Below are positions 33,630 to 44,238 of a stretch of DNA of 64,000 nucleotides, piece after piece. Source of the DNA: Megamerina dolium (Eukaryota; Arthropoda; Insecta; Diptera; Megamerinidae); NCBI GenBank assembly GCA_963854835.1, contig OY978525.1, positions 49,107,929-49,171,928 of the forward strand, in the 5' to 3' direction. The first letter of the stretch is position 1. Each line of letters starts with the position of its first letter. Position numbers and translations under genes: made by a program. The notes under the pieces are model-generated. The model was not told the origin of the DNA, ran no database searches, and saw nothing but the letters and a program-made list of their open reading frames with translations.

Positions 33630-34036
33630 ATTGAAAATGGCATTCTCCATGATTTTTTTGATACCTCGTCTAACACTTGCTGAGGACTAACTTCCAGATC
33701 CCGATCTACATTTAGGAGCACCTATCTCTTCTGCTACTGTGCAAATAGGTATTCAACCTTAGTTCGCTCGTTGCAACGAACACTGGCAGTATTAAACCTT
33801 AAAACAAAGATATTCGGATAAAGACTTGTATCATCCTGGTTCAACGTGTCAATAAAAGTCTCACGCAGTTCTTTTTTTCGTATGTTAGAAAAATACCTGC
33901 AAGAAAGATGGTTATTAAATATCAACATTGAAGAAAAAAAAAAGGTACACCTAACCCACATAATAAATTTAGCAATTAAATCGCAGGTTGATATTAGGTA
34001 GTCATCTGGCACGTACGTTTTAAAATCTTGTCCCAT
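33630..34036 (-). pseudogene. hAT transposase C-terminal (dimerisation) fragment
   Basis: Read on the minus strand, DDTSLYPNIFVL (about 33790-33830) is followed, in neighbouring frames, by L-P-V-F-V-A-T-S-E-L-R-L-N-T-Y-L-H-S-S and finally L-N-V-D-R-D-L-E-V-S-P-Q-Q-V-L-D-E. This ordered set matches the conserved C-terminal dimerisation region of hAT transposases. A GTGTAC…TTGCAG interval near 33900-33950 may be an intron. Frame changes make it a relic; no catalytic core is present. Confidence 0.55.
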
Positions 34037-34834
34037 TTAATGGAAGCAGCTAGAGTCCATCTCAAGAATTTTCTTTGGGAAAATGTTTTGAATATATTTT
34101 ATTTTGTTTATGTAATGATCAAATATCAAAATAAAAATTGTGTGATCAAAAAGATTTCTGCGCTTCCGTTGTAATTATCACTTACACTTGACATCCCACT
34201 CGAGGTGCTGCTTCTAAGCTAAAACCAATTTTGATTGCTTCTTTTTTCTGTTCATTTGAAAATACTTTTCTACTGCGTTTTTTAATAGATCAATCAGTTA
34301 TGTATACATATTTTCGGCATAATCTATACAGCAGCTGAGTTCACACTCTTTTTCCCGCAATTGCACACTGATAGCATTTGTTAAAGCAAAAAATGGCTTA
34401 ATATTGTAACTGCAACTATAAATTGCAATTGTGTAATTGAAGTAAGAAACATTGGAGGTTTCAATCCAAATGTGTTCATATATGTATATAATAAAATAGC
34501 TATATTTTTAAAGTAGTTCTTGAAACGAGAGCGTTTTTTATGGCATTACGAACTATGGTGGAAGTACAAAACTGTTTGGTCACCGAACACAGCGATCAAA
34601 CTCAAGTTCACAAACGCGAACAAGGAGAGTGAGATCGACGCGACTGCTGGTTGAATTTGCTGAATATATATGTTCATACATATCAATAAGAAGAAAAGAC
34701 GAAATAAAAACTCCATAAATTCCAGATTTCTTCTAAACTCATGAAAATTCTTTTTCTCAAAAGGTTATTGCCAATCATTAAATAATAAATCAATAATCAA
34801 TAATCAATTTGGATTAAAAAAAAAACACAGCATA
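34037..34834. other. No gene recognised
   Basis: AT-rich DNA without a long open frame. Short repeats of the ATCAATAATCAAT type occur near 34780-34810. Nothing else could be supported. Confidence 0.5.
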
Positions 34835-35300
34835 AGTGAACAGTTTCATAGTATTGTTGAATATATTCATACTACATTCGAAGAGGAAAAGTATTGCACA
34901 GTAGCATTTCTCGATATCCCACAAGCATTTGATAGCATTTGGCATGATGGCTTGCTGTACAAAATTTTAACAACACTCCCAAGTAACTACTATTTATTCA
35001 TCAAGTCCTGTGACAAGGACTTGATGAATAAATAGTAGACCAAGAACAATTCAAACTTCATGAAAGTTCAGCTTGTGTATCCCAAGGTAGCATCATGGGT
35101 CCAATCCTTTACCTAACCTACACATACGACTTACCATCAACTGAAGGAGTCACCATAGGTACAATTTCCGATGATACTGCTGCTTAGCCGTTGACACTCT
35201 TCCACAATCAGCTTTCCTTAATTTTCAAAGAGGTCCAACGAAACCAAGTCAGTCCAGGTTACATTCACTCCCAAGCGAGATATCTGCCCACCCTTCAAAG
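34835..35300 (+). pseudogene. Jockey-like reverse transcriptase fragment
   Basis: Pieces correspond in order to the Jockey RT: a Q-F-H-S-I-V helix, FEEEKYCTVAFLDI-like, D-S-I-W-H-D-G-L, then S-Q-G-S-I-M-G-P-I-L-Y and I-S-D-D-T-A where F-A-D-D is expected. It is clearly more diverged than copies A, B and C and belongs to a different family. A 22-bp hairpin interrupts the segment between the W-H-D-G-L and Q-G-S blocks. Confidence 0.75.
34987..35038. repeat. Perfect 22-bp inverted repeat
   Basis: Arm 34987-35008 (CTACTATTTATTCATCAAGTCC), loop TGTGACAA, arm 35017-35038, the exact reverse complement. It falls inside the RT fragment at a position where related copies show no palindrome. Confidence 0.95.
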
Positions 35301-35379
35301 AATTTGAAGAATTAGCGTTTTGTGGCAATCTAACGATATTTCATTCTAAATTTCAGAAAAATCGGTAAGAATGGAGATG

Positions 35380-36290
35380 AGAAAACGTAAAAATACTGAC
35401 GAAAGGTTGGTGGAAATTCCGCCAAGTTAGAAAAAATTCGACATGCAATTCTTTACGGATTTCGACGTCTACTTAAACCCAAAGCAATTTTTAGTGAATT
35501 CCAAACATCATATGGAATGAACGCACCTTCTCTTAAGACCATTTCTAAGTGGTATCAACTATTCCAAACTGGAAAATTTTCTGTGGAGCCTCGCGAAGAA
35601 AAGCCAAAGCCTTCGACCGACGAAATAAATGTGGCCCTGGTTAAAGAAAATTTTGACGAAGATCCACGAATGACACAAGAAGTGATAGCCAGTGGATTGC
35701 ACTTGAACGCTATAGCTGTATCACGATTATTGCGTAATGGTTTACAATACACTGAGAAATCTGCTCTATGGGTCCTTCGAATGATAGTCAGAAAGAAGCT
35801 CGAGTTCGTTTTGCTCAATATTTTCTAAGAAAATTCGAAAACGGAGAGTCTGGCAACTTCACTATGATCGCAAAAGGTGACAAAGCTTGGTTTTCCAAGT
35901 ACGACCCGGAATCTAAACAGCAGTCTCAGAAGTAGCAAATCCACCTGTTAAAGCTAGGGAGCAAAAGTTAGCAATGAAAATTATGATTGCGGTTTACTTC
36001 ACTAGAGCAAGAATTGTAGCTCTTCTTCCCCTAAATACTTGTCAGACACTAACTGTGAAATGGTATACTGAAGACTGCTTATCAAAAATGTTCGAAGATT
36101 TGCTAGATAACAGAAACAAAGAGGAACTGCACCGCTACTTTTTGCACCATGATATTGCGCCAGCTCACACTGTTGAAATGACAAGTATCTTTATGGCGCT
36201 TTCTGGCATGGAAGAAATTCGCCCGTCACCGTATTCCCCGAATCTGGTGCCTTGTGATTTCTTTTTATTTCCAAACATTTTGTGTTTTTT
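35380..36290 (+). pseudogene. Mariner transposase remnant (third mariner)
   Basis: About 35430-35830 gives an N-terminal region with A-P-S-L-K-T-I-S-K-W-Y-Q-L-F-Q-T-G-K-F-S, typical of the mariner helix-turn-helix, then V-L-R-M. A stop follows. The first catalytic block is near 35875 (G-D-K-A-W-F-S, with Glu changed to Lys), the second is FLHHDIAPAHT near 36140 and the third PSPYSPNLVPCDFFLFP near 36225-36275. The frame 35974-36441 holds the last two. Stops and frameshifts make it inactive. Confidence 0.75.
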
Positions 36291-36441
36291 TTTTCATGCA
36301 GCTTACTGGACTTGTGTTAGTCTCTTCGTATGTTGGAAAAGTTACAATGAACACGATCTACATTTAACCACACTTCGTTATTATAAGAAATTATGTTCGC
36401 TGACGAGTAGATCATTAAAAAATGATTTATGTGTTGATTGA

Positions 36442-37138
36442 TTTTCCTGTTACTAATTCTCTCTGATAGCATGGACGTGGATAAATTTAAAATTTATTTA
36501 ACGCTAAATGGTGACTTTTTGGAACTTATTCTCTCTCATTTACATATGCCCCATTTAGTAATATCAACTACTATATATACCACTATTTTACATGTTTGAA
36601 ACATGAATTTCTTCATAGACACCTTACGTACCTTCAGAATACGTTTTGTCGATTTAACGGAATAATTATATTCGTCAATGACAAGTACTGTACATATTAC
36701 TATAATGTGCCATCAGCACTAACAAATTAATAAAGAGCAACCAAGCGTTACATGTACTGAAATAAATCAGACCGTTGACGTTCGGTTGTCGCCTCTAAAT
36801 TTTTATTCATCATACAACTGCATAGCAAACTTTCGTTTTTAAAATATTGCAAAAATTTATACTTTTATTTCGTTTTGTTGTTATTGTTTTGTTACCCAGT
36901 GAGCAATTATTATTTATAATAATCTTATGGCAATTTTTGGAACTAATTGTTATACCAGTGACAGACATATGGCAGCAATAGTATACTACAAACGAATAAA
37001 ATATGTGTATCACCAAATACCACCTCCTTACAATGTGAGCAATGTAGTATTTTGCTATTAAAAAACATTCTATATCTTTGTAGTATTCTGCTAAACACAG
37101 CTAAAAAAAAGGTTGATATGCTAGCTTAAACCCAAGAC
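36442..37138. other. No gene recognised
   Basis: AT-rich with short chance frames only. A motif AAATAAATCAGACCGTTGAC near 36762 resembles AAATAAATCAGTCTAATCGT TGACC at 6770 in the solo LTR, so an LTR relic may be hidden here, but the limits could not be drawn. Confidence 0.4.
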
Positions 37139-37216
37139 CATGTGGTACCACAATGAGCCTATATTGGCCAAATGTACCCCTTTAGGGCAGCCACCCTTTC
37201 TCTACCTACCTACCTA
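37139..37216 (+). repeat. Second short-repeat family, diverged copy
   Basis: GTGGTACCACAATGAGCC…TTGGCCAAATGTACCCCTTT followed by (CTAC)n. Aligns with 32501-32590. Confidence 0.4.
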
Positions 37217-37372
37217 GCTAAAAGCTCACACACAAAACCTTTTTAAAGTATTATCTCAAATTACTTTAAAAAAAAAATTCTAAATTCAAAAAATATCAAA
37301 GTGGAATATATGAAATTGCAGAGTGGAGTCAACATGTTGGAAATTGGTGCGGGATGTATGTATTTATGGTAG

Positions 37373-37727
37373 TGGTGCCGTAGCTCAGTGGTTATTTCTT
37401 TGGTCTTCTGATCTGAAGGTAGTGGGTTCAATCCCCGTCTGAAGCATAAAAAATTTAATAATGAAAAGATTTTTCTTTCGAACGGTGCCCGTCTGTCGGC
37501 CAGCAATTGGCAATTCTTCCGGCAGAAACATTTGCCATGGAAAAGCTTCTAAAAACTCTACGACAAAGCTAAAAAAATGTGATGTCACAAGGGTTCTGCC
37601 GTTCGGAACCGGCTAAAATAAGGAAGTTCCTTCTAATGCTCTCCAAAATTTAATGTAATGTACTGGCCAAGAAGATCGGCCAAAGAGCCATTTGAGGCTT
37701 ATAAGTGCCACATATTTATTTTTTATT
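37373..37727 (+). repeat. tRNA-derived SINE copy S5, best preserved head
   Basis: GTGCCGTAGCTCAGTGGTTA holds box A, and GTGGGTTCAATCCCCG about 35 nt further on is a near-canonical box B. The body matches S1, S3 and S6, and the element ends in a T-rich tail (ATATTTATTTTTTATTTG). TGTATTTAT flanks both ends (37359-37367 and 37728-37736), a probable 9-bp or longer target duplication. Confidence 0.9.
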
Positions 37728-37828
37728 TGTATTTATTGATGACACTTTTTTGAAATATCTATTACCAATGAAACAAATATTAGTACTTGGAGTTACTACA
37801 TTGATATGTGTGTCATCACATGTAGTAA

Positions 37829-38010
37829 AATTACTTACTTACTTACTTACTTATGTGGCTATTACAACTGAAAATTGATTTAGGCCGCATCTATAATGCT
37901 TCACCAAATCCAGTTATAATCTCCAAACGCTCCAAGTTGGGCAATTCTGGTGCTGCTATCACGGATGGTCTTCACTTGCTGTAACCTCATATTCGTTGTG
38001 GAGGCGACAC
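37829..38010 (-). repeat. RTE LINE 3' end, short fragment R0
   Basis: Starts with (TTAC)n TTATGTGGC, then a stretch resembling the 3' ends of the RTE copies at 38632 and 49244 (TTTAGGCC, CCAGT). On the minus strand this is the LINE 3' untranslated region ending in a short tandem repeat. Diverged; the right limit is approximate. Confidence 0.6.
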
Positions 38011-38630
38011 AAAAAAAAATGTGTAGAACAGGTGTACGCACTCAAAATTATAAGCAGGATCACAAGTGTAAGGATGCAAATTATCGCTGAATTATAAAGT
38101 TAAATATATACTGTTTGCTCTCCTTGTTGCTTGCTGGTTTTATGCAAGCGTATTTCCGACTACCATATTAATCTAAGTGTCAGATCCTATTGTTCTAGAC
38201 AGAAGATTGCCGAAGTTACAGCCTTTTAAATGTACAAGAACTTCAGGCACTTTGTATGGGAGCTACTACAAAAAGTAGGTGTGCTCACTTCAGGCAAAGT
38301 TATAACTCTATGTGCCAAATATTGCTTTCCTGTTGGTAAGATGCGTTCTCACAGTCCGAACACATAATTAAAGCTTTTTATACGCCATAGTTGCACTTCT
38401 TGGTCTTTTGCTCTTTGTATACCTTTCGGTTGATCAATGCTCTTGTTGCAGCCGGTGTAGACGTATCGCTCCGAACTTGTATTTTCTTCGTTTTCCAGTG
38501 ATTCGGTCTGTGATAGCGATGTTAGTACAAGTGTAACTTTTTTAGAACTTATAACTTCAATTAAACTTATGAGTTAGTGCTTGATACAAACCAGTTATAA
38601 AATCCGCAATACTTGATTATGTACATAATA
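38011..38630. other. No gene recognised
   Basis: Unassigned single-copy-looking DNA of moderate A+T content. No long open frame, and no match to other parts of the window. Confidence 0.5.
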
Positions 38631-38644
38631 GATTCTTCTTCTTC

Positions 38645-39254
38645 TTATGTGGCCATAACAAAGGATGATTGATTTAGGCCAAACATATAATGCTGCGCCA
38701 GTCTTCTCTGTTCTGCGCTTGCTTGCGCCGCCAGCTTACCCAATACTTGCTCCATCCCACGCAGGCGACATATTAGCACAGGAATAATGAGGGACTTGTA
38801 GTGTGTGATTTTCGATCTTCGAGAGAGAGCTCGACTACTCAATTGCTTAGACAGCCCAAAGTAACACCTGTTAGCAAGATCTCCAGGCATGATCTCCAGG
38901 CTGACATCGACGTCGACGCCAGGACTGTTTATTTGTAGACACCAGGTACTATGTCTTGCCCTCGTTCACCGTAAAACCCATTCGACGTGACTCTCGTTGC
39001 AATTCAGAACTTTCTGTATTGCCTGCTCGTGCGTTAATACCGATTATGTTGATATCGTTGGCATACGCCAGCAGTATGACACTTTTGTTGAAAATAGTGC
39101 CATTATGTCGTAAATCTGCAGGTCGTATAATTTTCTCCATAACAAGGTTGAAGAAATCACACGATAACGAATCACCTTGTCTGAAACCTCTTTCGGTATT
39201 AAACGGAGGGGAGAGGTCCTTCCCAATTTTTACTGCACAACGAGAGTTCTGCAA
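38645..39254 (-). pseudogene. RTE reverse transcriptase palm and C-terminus (R1)
   Basis: The minus-strand frame 38949-39254 has GFRQGDSLSCDFFNLVMEKI and then LLAYANDINIIG, where the catalytic YADD has become YAND (39054-39065), so the enzyme would be inactive even if the frame were whole. The frame breaks before 38890, where the C-terminal region resumes. The R2 copy retains YADD at 50038-50049. Confidence 0.8.
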
Positions 39255-39385
39255 AGTTGAATGAGTTTTGCAGGTATACCAAATTCAGACATAGTTGTGT
39301 AGAGGTAATCCCTTCTCAGACTGTCGAAAGCGGCTTTATAATCGATGAATAGGTGATGTGTGTCGATCTGTTTTTCTTGGGTCTA

Positions 39386-39877
39386 TTACAGGATCTGGCG
39401 TAATGTGAAAATTTGTTCGATGGTGGATTTATTCGGTCTGAAGTCACACTGATAAGGTCCAATCGGATTACTTACCATAGGCTTCAATCTTTCACACAAC
39501 ACGCACGATAAGACCTTGTATGCAATGCTCAGGAGGCGAGCATGCATGCCGGTTAGCAGCTCATAGCAACCGGTCTTAAATAACTCGGCAGGCAGGCCAT
39601 CAACACCTGCTGTTTTATTGTTCTTCAGCCTTAAAATGGCTGATTCAACCTCGGCATAGTCGGGTGGTGGAACATCAACACCATCATCTGTAATTGTGGT
39701 TATCGGGCAACCTCCACCACTGGCGAAATCATTCGTAGCATCGCCATTCAGTAACTTGGATAAGTGTTCCCTATATAGACTTAGTACGCTCTGGACATCC
39801 GTAACCAGATTCCCATTTCCGTCATGGCTATAAAAAGTTCCGGGAATTAAAAAACTATCATTCCTGTCTCCGCACAC
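39386..39877 (-). pseudogene. RTE reverse transcriptase N-terminal half (R1)
   Basis: Contains ILRLKNNKTAGVDGLPAELF, SIAYKVLSCVLCERLKPM and GPYQCDFRPNKSTIEQIFTLRQIL, which are the fingers and first palm blocks of an RTE RT. A segment of about 35 residues between the E-L-L-T-G-M-H and L-L-S-I-A-Y blocks is missing compared with R3 (63160-63310). Confidence 0.8.
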
Positions 39878-40511
39878 CTTTATCGCCTCACAGTCGTGTC
39901 TTTCTTGTCCTCTTCTCTTGCGCCCAAAAATACGCCTCTCCGCACTCCTTTAATCTCTGTATCGCTTCTAACAGCTCGCGTTGCGCCTGCACGCTGGGTT
40001 TTTCTGTAGGCGGCGTTTTTCTCTGCGGTAGCGTCGCTACACCTCTGATCATATCACTCGTCCCTCAGAGTACGGTAGTAACCGATTACCTCTTCAGCCG
40101 CAGCAGTCATGGAGTGGGATATATCTGTCCACCGTGCTCATGTATCGTCAAATTGGGGAGTGTTCTGCCTAAGCAGAGATGAGAGTCGAGTGGCAAAAGC
40201 ATCTGCTGTCTCTGGTGACCGTCAAGCCTTCTCTGTGTGGGATCTCGTTTAATATTTGCGACACATAAACGTATACGCACCCTGGCTGCAACAAGATAGT
40301 GATTTCGCGTTCATCACAGTGGAAGCATACCTTCCGTCAATCACCACGTGATCAGTTTCTCGTTCGTTGATCTGGAGACAACGATGTCGCTTTGTGGATA
40401 TCGAGATGCTGTAATCTTATACTACTAATTACTATGTTTCTAGCTGCGGCGAAGTCGATCAGCCTCATATCGTTATCGGAGGTGTTCTGGTGGAGGTTGA
40501 ATTTTCCGACA

Positions 40512-40888
40512 GTAGGACCAAAGGTAAAGTGTGTTGGCCTTCTGATCTGTAGGTCGAGGTGTAATCCCCGGCTCATGCATAACAAATTTAATATCGAAAA
40601 GACTTTTCTTTCGAACGGTACCCACTTGTCGGCAAGCAATTAGCAGTTCTTCCGACAGTAACAACTTGCCATGAAAAAGCTTCTAAACAAAAGAACTCTG
40701 TGACAAAGCTCAGAAAAAGTGATGTCACAAGGGTTCTGCAATTCGGAACCTGCTAAAATAAGTAGGTCCCTTCTAATACTGTCCAAAAATTTAACACGCA
40801 TAACAGTAATGGAAGAGAAGCTGGGCCAATGAGCCCTTCGGGGCTTTATTATTTATTTTTTTTTTTTTTTTTGTAGGACCAAAGGTAA
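40512..40888 (+). repeat. tRNA-derived SINE copy S6, 5'-truncated, 16-bp target duplication
   Basis: GTAGGACCAAAGGTAA flanks the copy at 40512-40527 and 40873-40888. The insert 40528-40872 starts AGTGTGTTGGCCTTCTGATC, so about 20 bp including box A are missing, and ends in a long T run. It inserted into the endonuclease part of R1. This proves both the exact SINE 3' end and that 5'-truncated copies are made. Confidence 0.95.
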
Positions 40889-41345
40889 GCTCCCTCCCAC
40901 CCTGGCATTGAAATTGCCAAGCACGATTTTGATGTGGCGGCGGGGGCTGACCAAAAATCCACACCTAGTTCATGCTCCTCTGCATGGGAACTATATTGGA
41001 TGTCACAGGATGTTTTTTTGGAGCAGCCCTGTCCGGTCTATCGCATATCCTGGAGAGCGCTGATGTCAGATTTGTACTTCTCGAGGACAACAACCAGCTG
41101 GATAGGGGCACCATCCCTATAGAGGGAGCGGACGTTCCAGGAGCATATCCGTAAATCGTGGTCCTTCTTCCGTTTGCAGTGGTCATCATCAAAAGCGGTA
41201 GTCCTTATCTGAGGCACTATTGTGATCTTCACTGAAGGAGGGTTTTTATGTGGTGGGTCAGAAGCCCAACGCACAACCTCGAATTGAGGAGAGTTTTCCC
41301 CACTCACTTTAGCTCTGCGGGTGCAGGAACGACGTTGCCAGGTGT
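40889..41345 (-). pseudogene. RTE endonuclease N-terminal domain (R1)
   Basis: The frame 41038-41307 contains LRICSWNVRSLYRDGAPIQL near residue 52 and VLEKYKSDISALQDMR at the end: the Asn and Glu blocks of an apurinic-type endonuclease (Glu replaced by Asp here). The remaining motifs lie in broken frames further left and beyond the SINE insertion. Confidence 0.75.
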
Positions 41346-41699
41346 TGGAGACTCCCTATTAAAAAGAAGATCGTCGCAAAGAGGACCCCATTTAGAATGA
41401 AAACGTCATCACATAGTAAGCGGGACAAAATACATGATGACGAGTGAATTGACTTGCGATGTGTTCAACTAGGATTGCGCTAGATTCGCCACGTTGAAGC
41501 AGTTATTCACGTTGCCTTGCGAAAACAGCACCAGACCACCGTAGATAATAGATTACAAATAACATTAAGCTGTGTTACATCGGTTACATGATGAAACGCA
41601 AACTCATTACGAAAGGGAGTTTTCTGTGTTTAGAGCATATTGTCCCCATGTAATAAGGTTTTCCATTTCAAGGCGAGAATGAAGACTAGTTATTCATAT

Positions 41700-41870
41700 T
41701 TTTACGTTTTTATATTTGATTCATGTGTCAACAAACTCGCCTTATTTATACTTTGGCAATACTCTAGAATCTTCTTTTGTCGTTATCGAAATTGTTCTCC
41801 TTCTTTCTTGTTGACTTGTTCTAATTATCGCCTATTCCTTTTAATTCACATTGTTGCGAGCCAAAATATG
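41700..41870 (-). mobile_element. Family M gypsy LTR, old fragment
   Basis: The plus-strand sequence TTATTTATACTTTGGCAATAC…GAATCTTC…TCCTTCTTTCTTGTTGACTTGTTCTAATTATCGCC parallels 58945-59060 of the intact LTR (CTATTTATACTCTGTTGGCA and on). Same orientation as the other family M pieces. Strongly diverged; limits approximate. Confidence 0.55.
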
Positions 41871-42239
41871 AAATATCCACATATGCATATTTTGCATCGC
41901 GACATATTTCCCGAAATTGGGAACTACATATTTGTCCATACACATACCAAAATTGCTCGAAGTTGTGATATACACAATCCATACTAATATTACTTATAAT
42001 TCTGAAATGTTAGAACATTGCGCCAACTGAGTTCTGCACTTACGTAAGCATACCTGTGTAAACATACATGATAACTAAAATCACGCGGACTACTCATGTG
42101 TGTGAATATCAAAAAGTTGCTTTCTCACGTAGTATATACACACGTTGGGAGTGCATCGATCGTGTACATACATCCATACACACAAGTGGTGTGAATATAT
42201 TATTGTATGTTATATGTTGGTATGTGGGTAGATTGAGAT
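41871..42239. other. Non-coding; probably upstream LTR sequence of element 2
   Basis: AT-rich with ACATAC- and CACAC-type simple stretches near 42130-42200. No gene. It may be the U3 part of the element 2 LTR, but no second copy exists in the window to prove its limits. Confidence 0.4.
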
Positions 42240-42585
42240 GTAGCTAGTGTTAGAAAAATGGCATATAAGCTGCCAGCTTACCGAAGGCAGTCGCTTTCAG
42301 TTGTGAGTCTTGCACCGAAGTGCTAGCATTTAAGGAAGTGTAAATACTGCGATTCTTACGAGGCCCTCCAGTATTAATGTAAGAGTGTAAGAAAGTATTA
42401 GTGTAAAAATGCAAAATACAAAACACCAGCTATAAAGGGAATACCCAAAACCGCAAGTATCATTGATAAAATAAAATTGTTTTATTTCAGACAACTAGTA
42501 TTAGACTCGAGGGATATTTAGGAGCTAGGTGCTAATCTTGTGTGTTAGGTACTTAGTGAGTGTTGAAGAAAAATAGTACGCAACA
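42240..42585 (+). promoter_or_regulatory. Element 2: 3' part of 5' LTR with promoter
   Basis: CATATAAG near 42261 is a TATA-like box, and TCAGTTGTGAGTC about 35 bp downstream looks like an arthropod initiator (TCAGT). The segment ends GCAACA at 42585, followed by TTT and a primer-binding site, exactly as in element 1. The left limit of the LTR is unknown. Confidence 0.55.
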
Positions 42586-42588
42586 TTT

Positions 42589-42607
42589 TGGAGCAGCCGG
42601 TAGGATA
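42589..42607 (+). promoter_or_regulatory. Element 2 primer-binding site
   Basis: TGGAGCAGCCGGTAGGATA, one base different from the element 1 site at 17652-17670, serine-tRNA type. Located three bases after the LTR end. Confidence 0.7.
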
Positions 42608-42702
42608 CTGCGAAATATCTTGTATATACAAGGTGTTTTACGTTCAACGTTTAACGCAGTACAGGATCTAATTCTAGTGTGTGCTTGCTTTTTTGGGGTC
42701 AA

Positions 42703-44110
42703 ATGGACAAGAAATCCTACGAATCATTAGATATAGAACTAGACGTTGCAATAACCAAGTCAATCGACTTCGTGTGGAGCTTGATTAAACAACACAGCAC
42801 ATACGAACAACTCCAGTTCATAAAATCAAAGGTGCATCACGGAAAGGTACTAACTCCAATAAAGGAATTAGACGCCACGTTATCCGAGCTAACCGATATA
42901 TTGAAAAGCCAAGCTGAAGCAGCCTTAAAACAAAAATACGATTTAGAGGCAGCACAGATACAAATTAGGGCTCTGCGAACTCAGATTGCGAAACAGGAGT
43001 CCGACGCGGAACAGCTAGAAGTAGAGATTACTAAAACTCTTAATAGAAATAAGGAATTAGAAGATTTACTAAAAGAAAAGGGCATATCAGAAGAATTTAT
43101 AGAGAAAAGGCTTAGAACTCTGAGCAGCCAAGTGTACTCCAGGCAAAAGAGAGGAATCTTGAAAGAGAACGCTGACTAGCACAGGAGACAAATCTTCGTC
43201 GCCGTACACCAGTACGAAAAACACAACCTGAAGTACAACCCGAATTAAAGCTAAAAATGCGTATTGACCGTCAGTAGACTAGTCCCAGTACTCACTGGAG
43301 CGGAGTCTATAGATTTGAGGACCGAAGTACACCAGTTCATTTCTGGGTGTGAATTAGCAATAAAAGCCATAAAAACCCGACGAGTTGGAAGATTTCATAG
43401 CTTGTATAAAACAGCGACTATATGGTGACGCTTATAACTTGGTGCTAAGTAAGAAGTTCGCTAATATAGAGCAATTGTCTACACTTCTGCGAAACACATA
43501 TTTGAAGACCGTTCGCCTGGAATCGCTTACGCACTAAATACAAGTCGCACGCAAACTACCTCAGGAGGATATACGTGTTTTTGCAAGGAGATTAGGTGAT
43601 TTATAATCCACAGCGATACAATGTATTAAGAATAGATATGGTGGGATCGGAGACCAAGCGTTGTTAAAAGAGCTAGAGGGGTATGCGAGGACATTTTTAT
43701 ATCAGGCCTTCAAGACCCATTGTTAAAAACTCATATGCTAAGTAAGACGAGCACGTTAGAAGAATTAGTAGAGGAGGCTGTTAACACGGGTATTCTACTC
43801 GAAAGAGGACAGCGATTTAATCAGTCTAATATGGGAGCACTGTATTCAAACGACGTTCACCAGACTGAGGCCAGTAATACAATGGCATTTCACCAGAACA
43901 GAAGAGACAAGATGCCACTCGGAATGAACAACTATCAAAATAATAACGTAAGTCCCCAAAATAGCCAAAGGAAAGCACCTACCTGCTCCTTCTGCGACAA
44001 AAAGGGGCACGCCAGAGACGTCTGTTTTAAGAGAAAAAACATGCCCTATTGCATAAAGTGTAAAAAATACGGATATGAGTTCAATTTGTCATGTCCACCT
44101 TTTAGTGATT
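42703..44110 (+). pseudogene. Element 2 gag, broken
   Basis: The ATG at 42703 begins a 158-residue open stretch with SIDFVWSLIKQHSTYEQ and a leucine-rich coiled coil, then a frameshift near 43130. The middle part (43180-43720) is in other frames. The C-terminal part (43720-44110) holds the first zinc knuckle CSFCDKKGHARDVC and a second cysteine set CIKCKKYGYEFNLSC, with Tyr where His is expected. Jockey copy B is inserted right after this. Alignment with element 1 gag shows the two were once the same protein. Confidence 0.8.
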
Positions 44111-44238
44111 GTTTTCGGTAAAAAAAAAAATTTAATATTTTGCGAAAAGACGCTTAGAAACTCAAGGAGTTATTTCGGTGATTTAAAAAAAAAAATAAAC
44201 AAAATAATAATATCGTTTGCAAACATTTTGTTTATAAT

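Larger units (their letters stand above)
38632..41345 (-). mobile_element. RTE-type LINE, copy R1, degenerate, with a nested SINE
   Basis: On the minus strand the order is endonuclease (41345 to about 40873), the SINE S6 insertion, further endonuclease and linker (to about 39880), reverse transcriptase (39880-38900) and a C-terminal region ending in a (GAA)n tail at 38632-38646. Stops and frameshifts are frequent. Close relatives in the window are R2 (49244-50112) and R3 (63008-64000). Confidence 0.8.

Noticed and set aside
37800..37860. TTAC tandem repeat as an independent microsatellite
   Set aside because: The same repeat precedes TTATGTGGC at another RTE 3' end (49244), so it is the LINE tail.
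41640..41987. 115-aa open frame as a membrane protein gene
   Set aside because: It overlaps an old family M LTR fragment, has no family resemblance, and its hydrophobic look comes from T-rich sequence.
42130..42215. CRISPR-like or satellite array
   Set aside because: Only irregular ACATAC/CACAC simple sequence; no repeat-spacer structure anywhere in this eukaryotic window.
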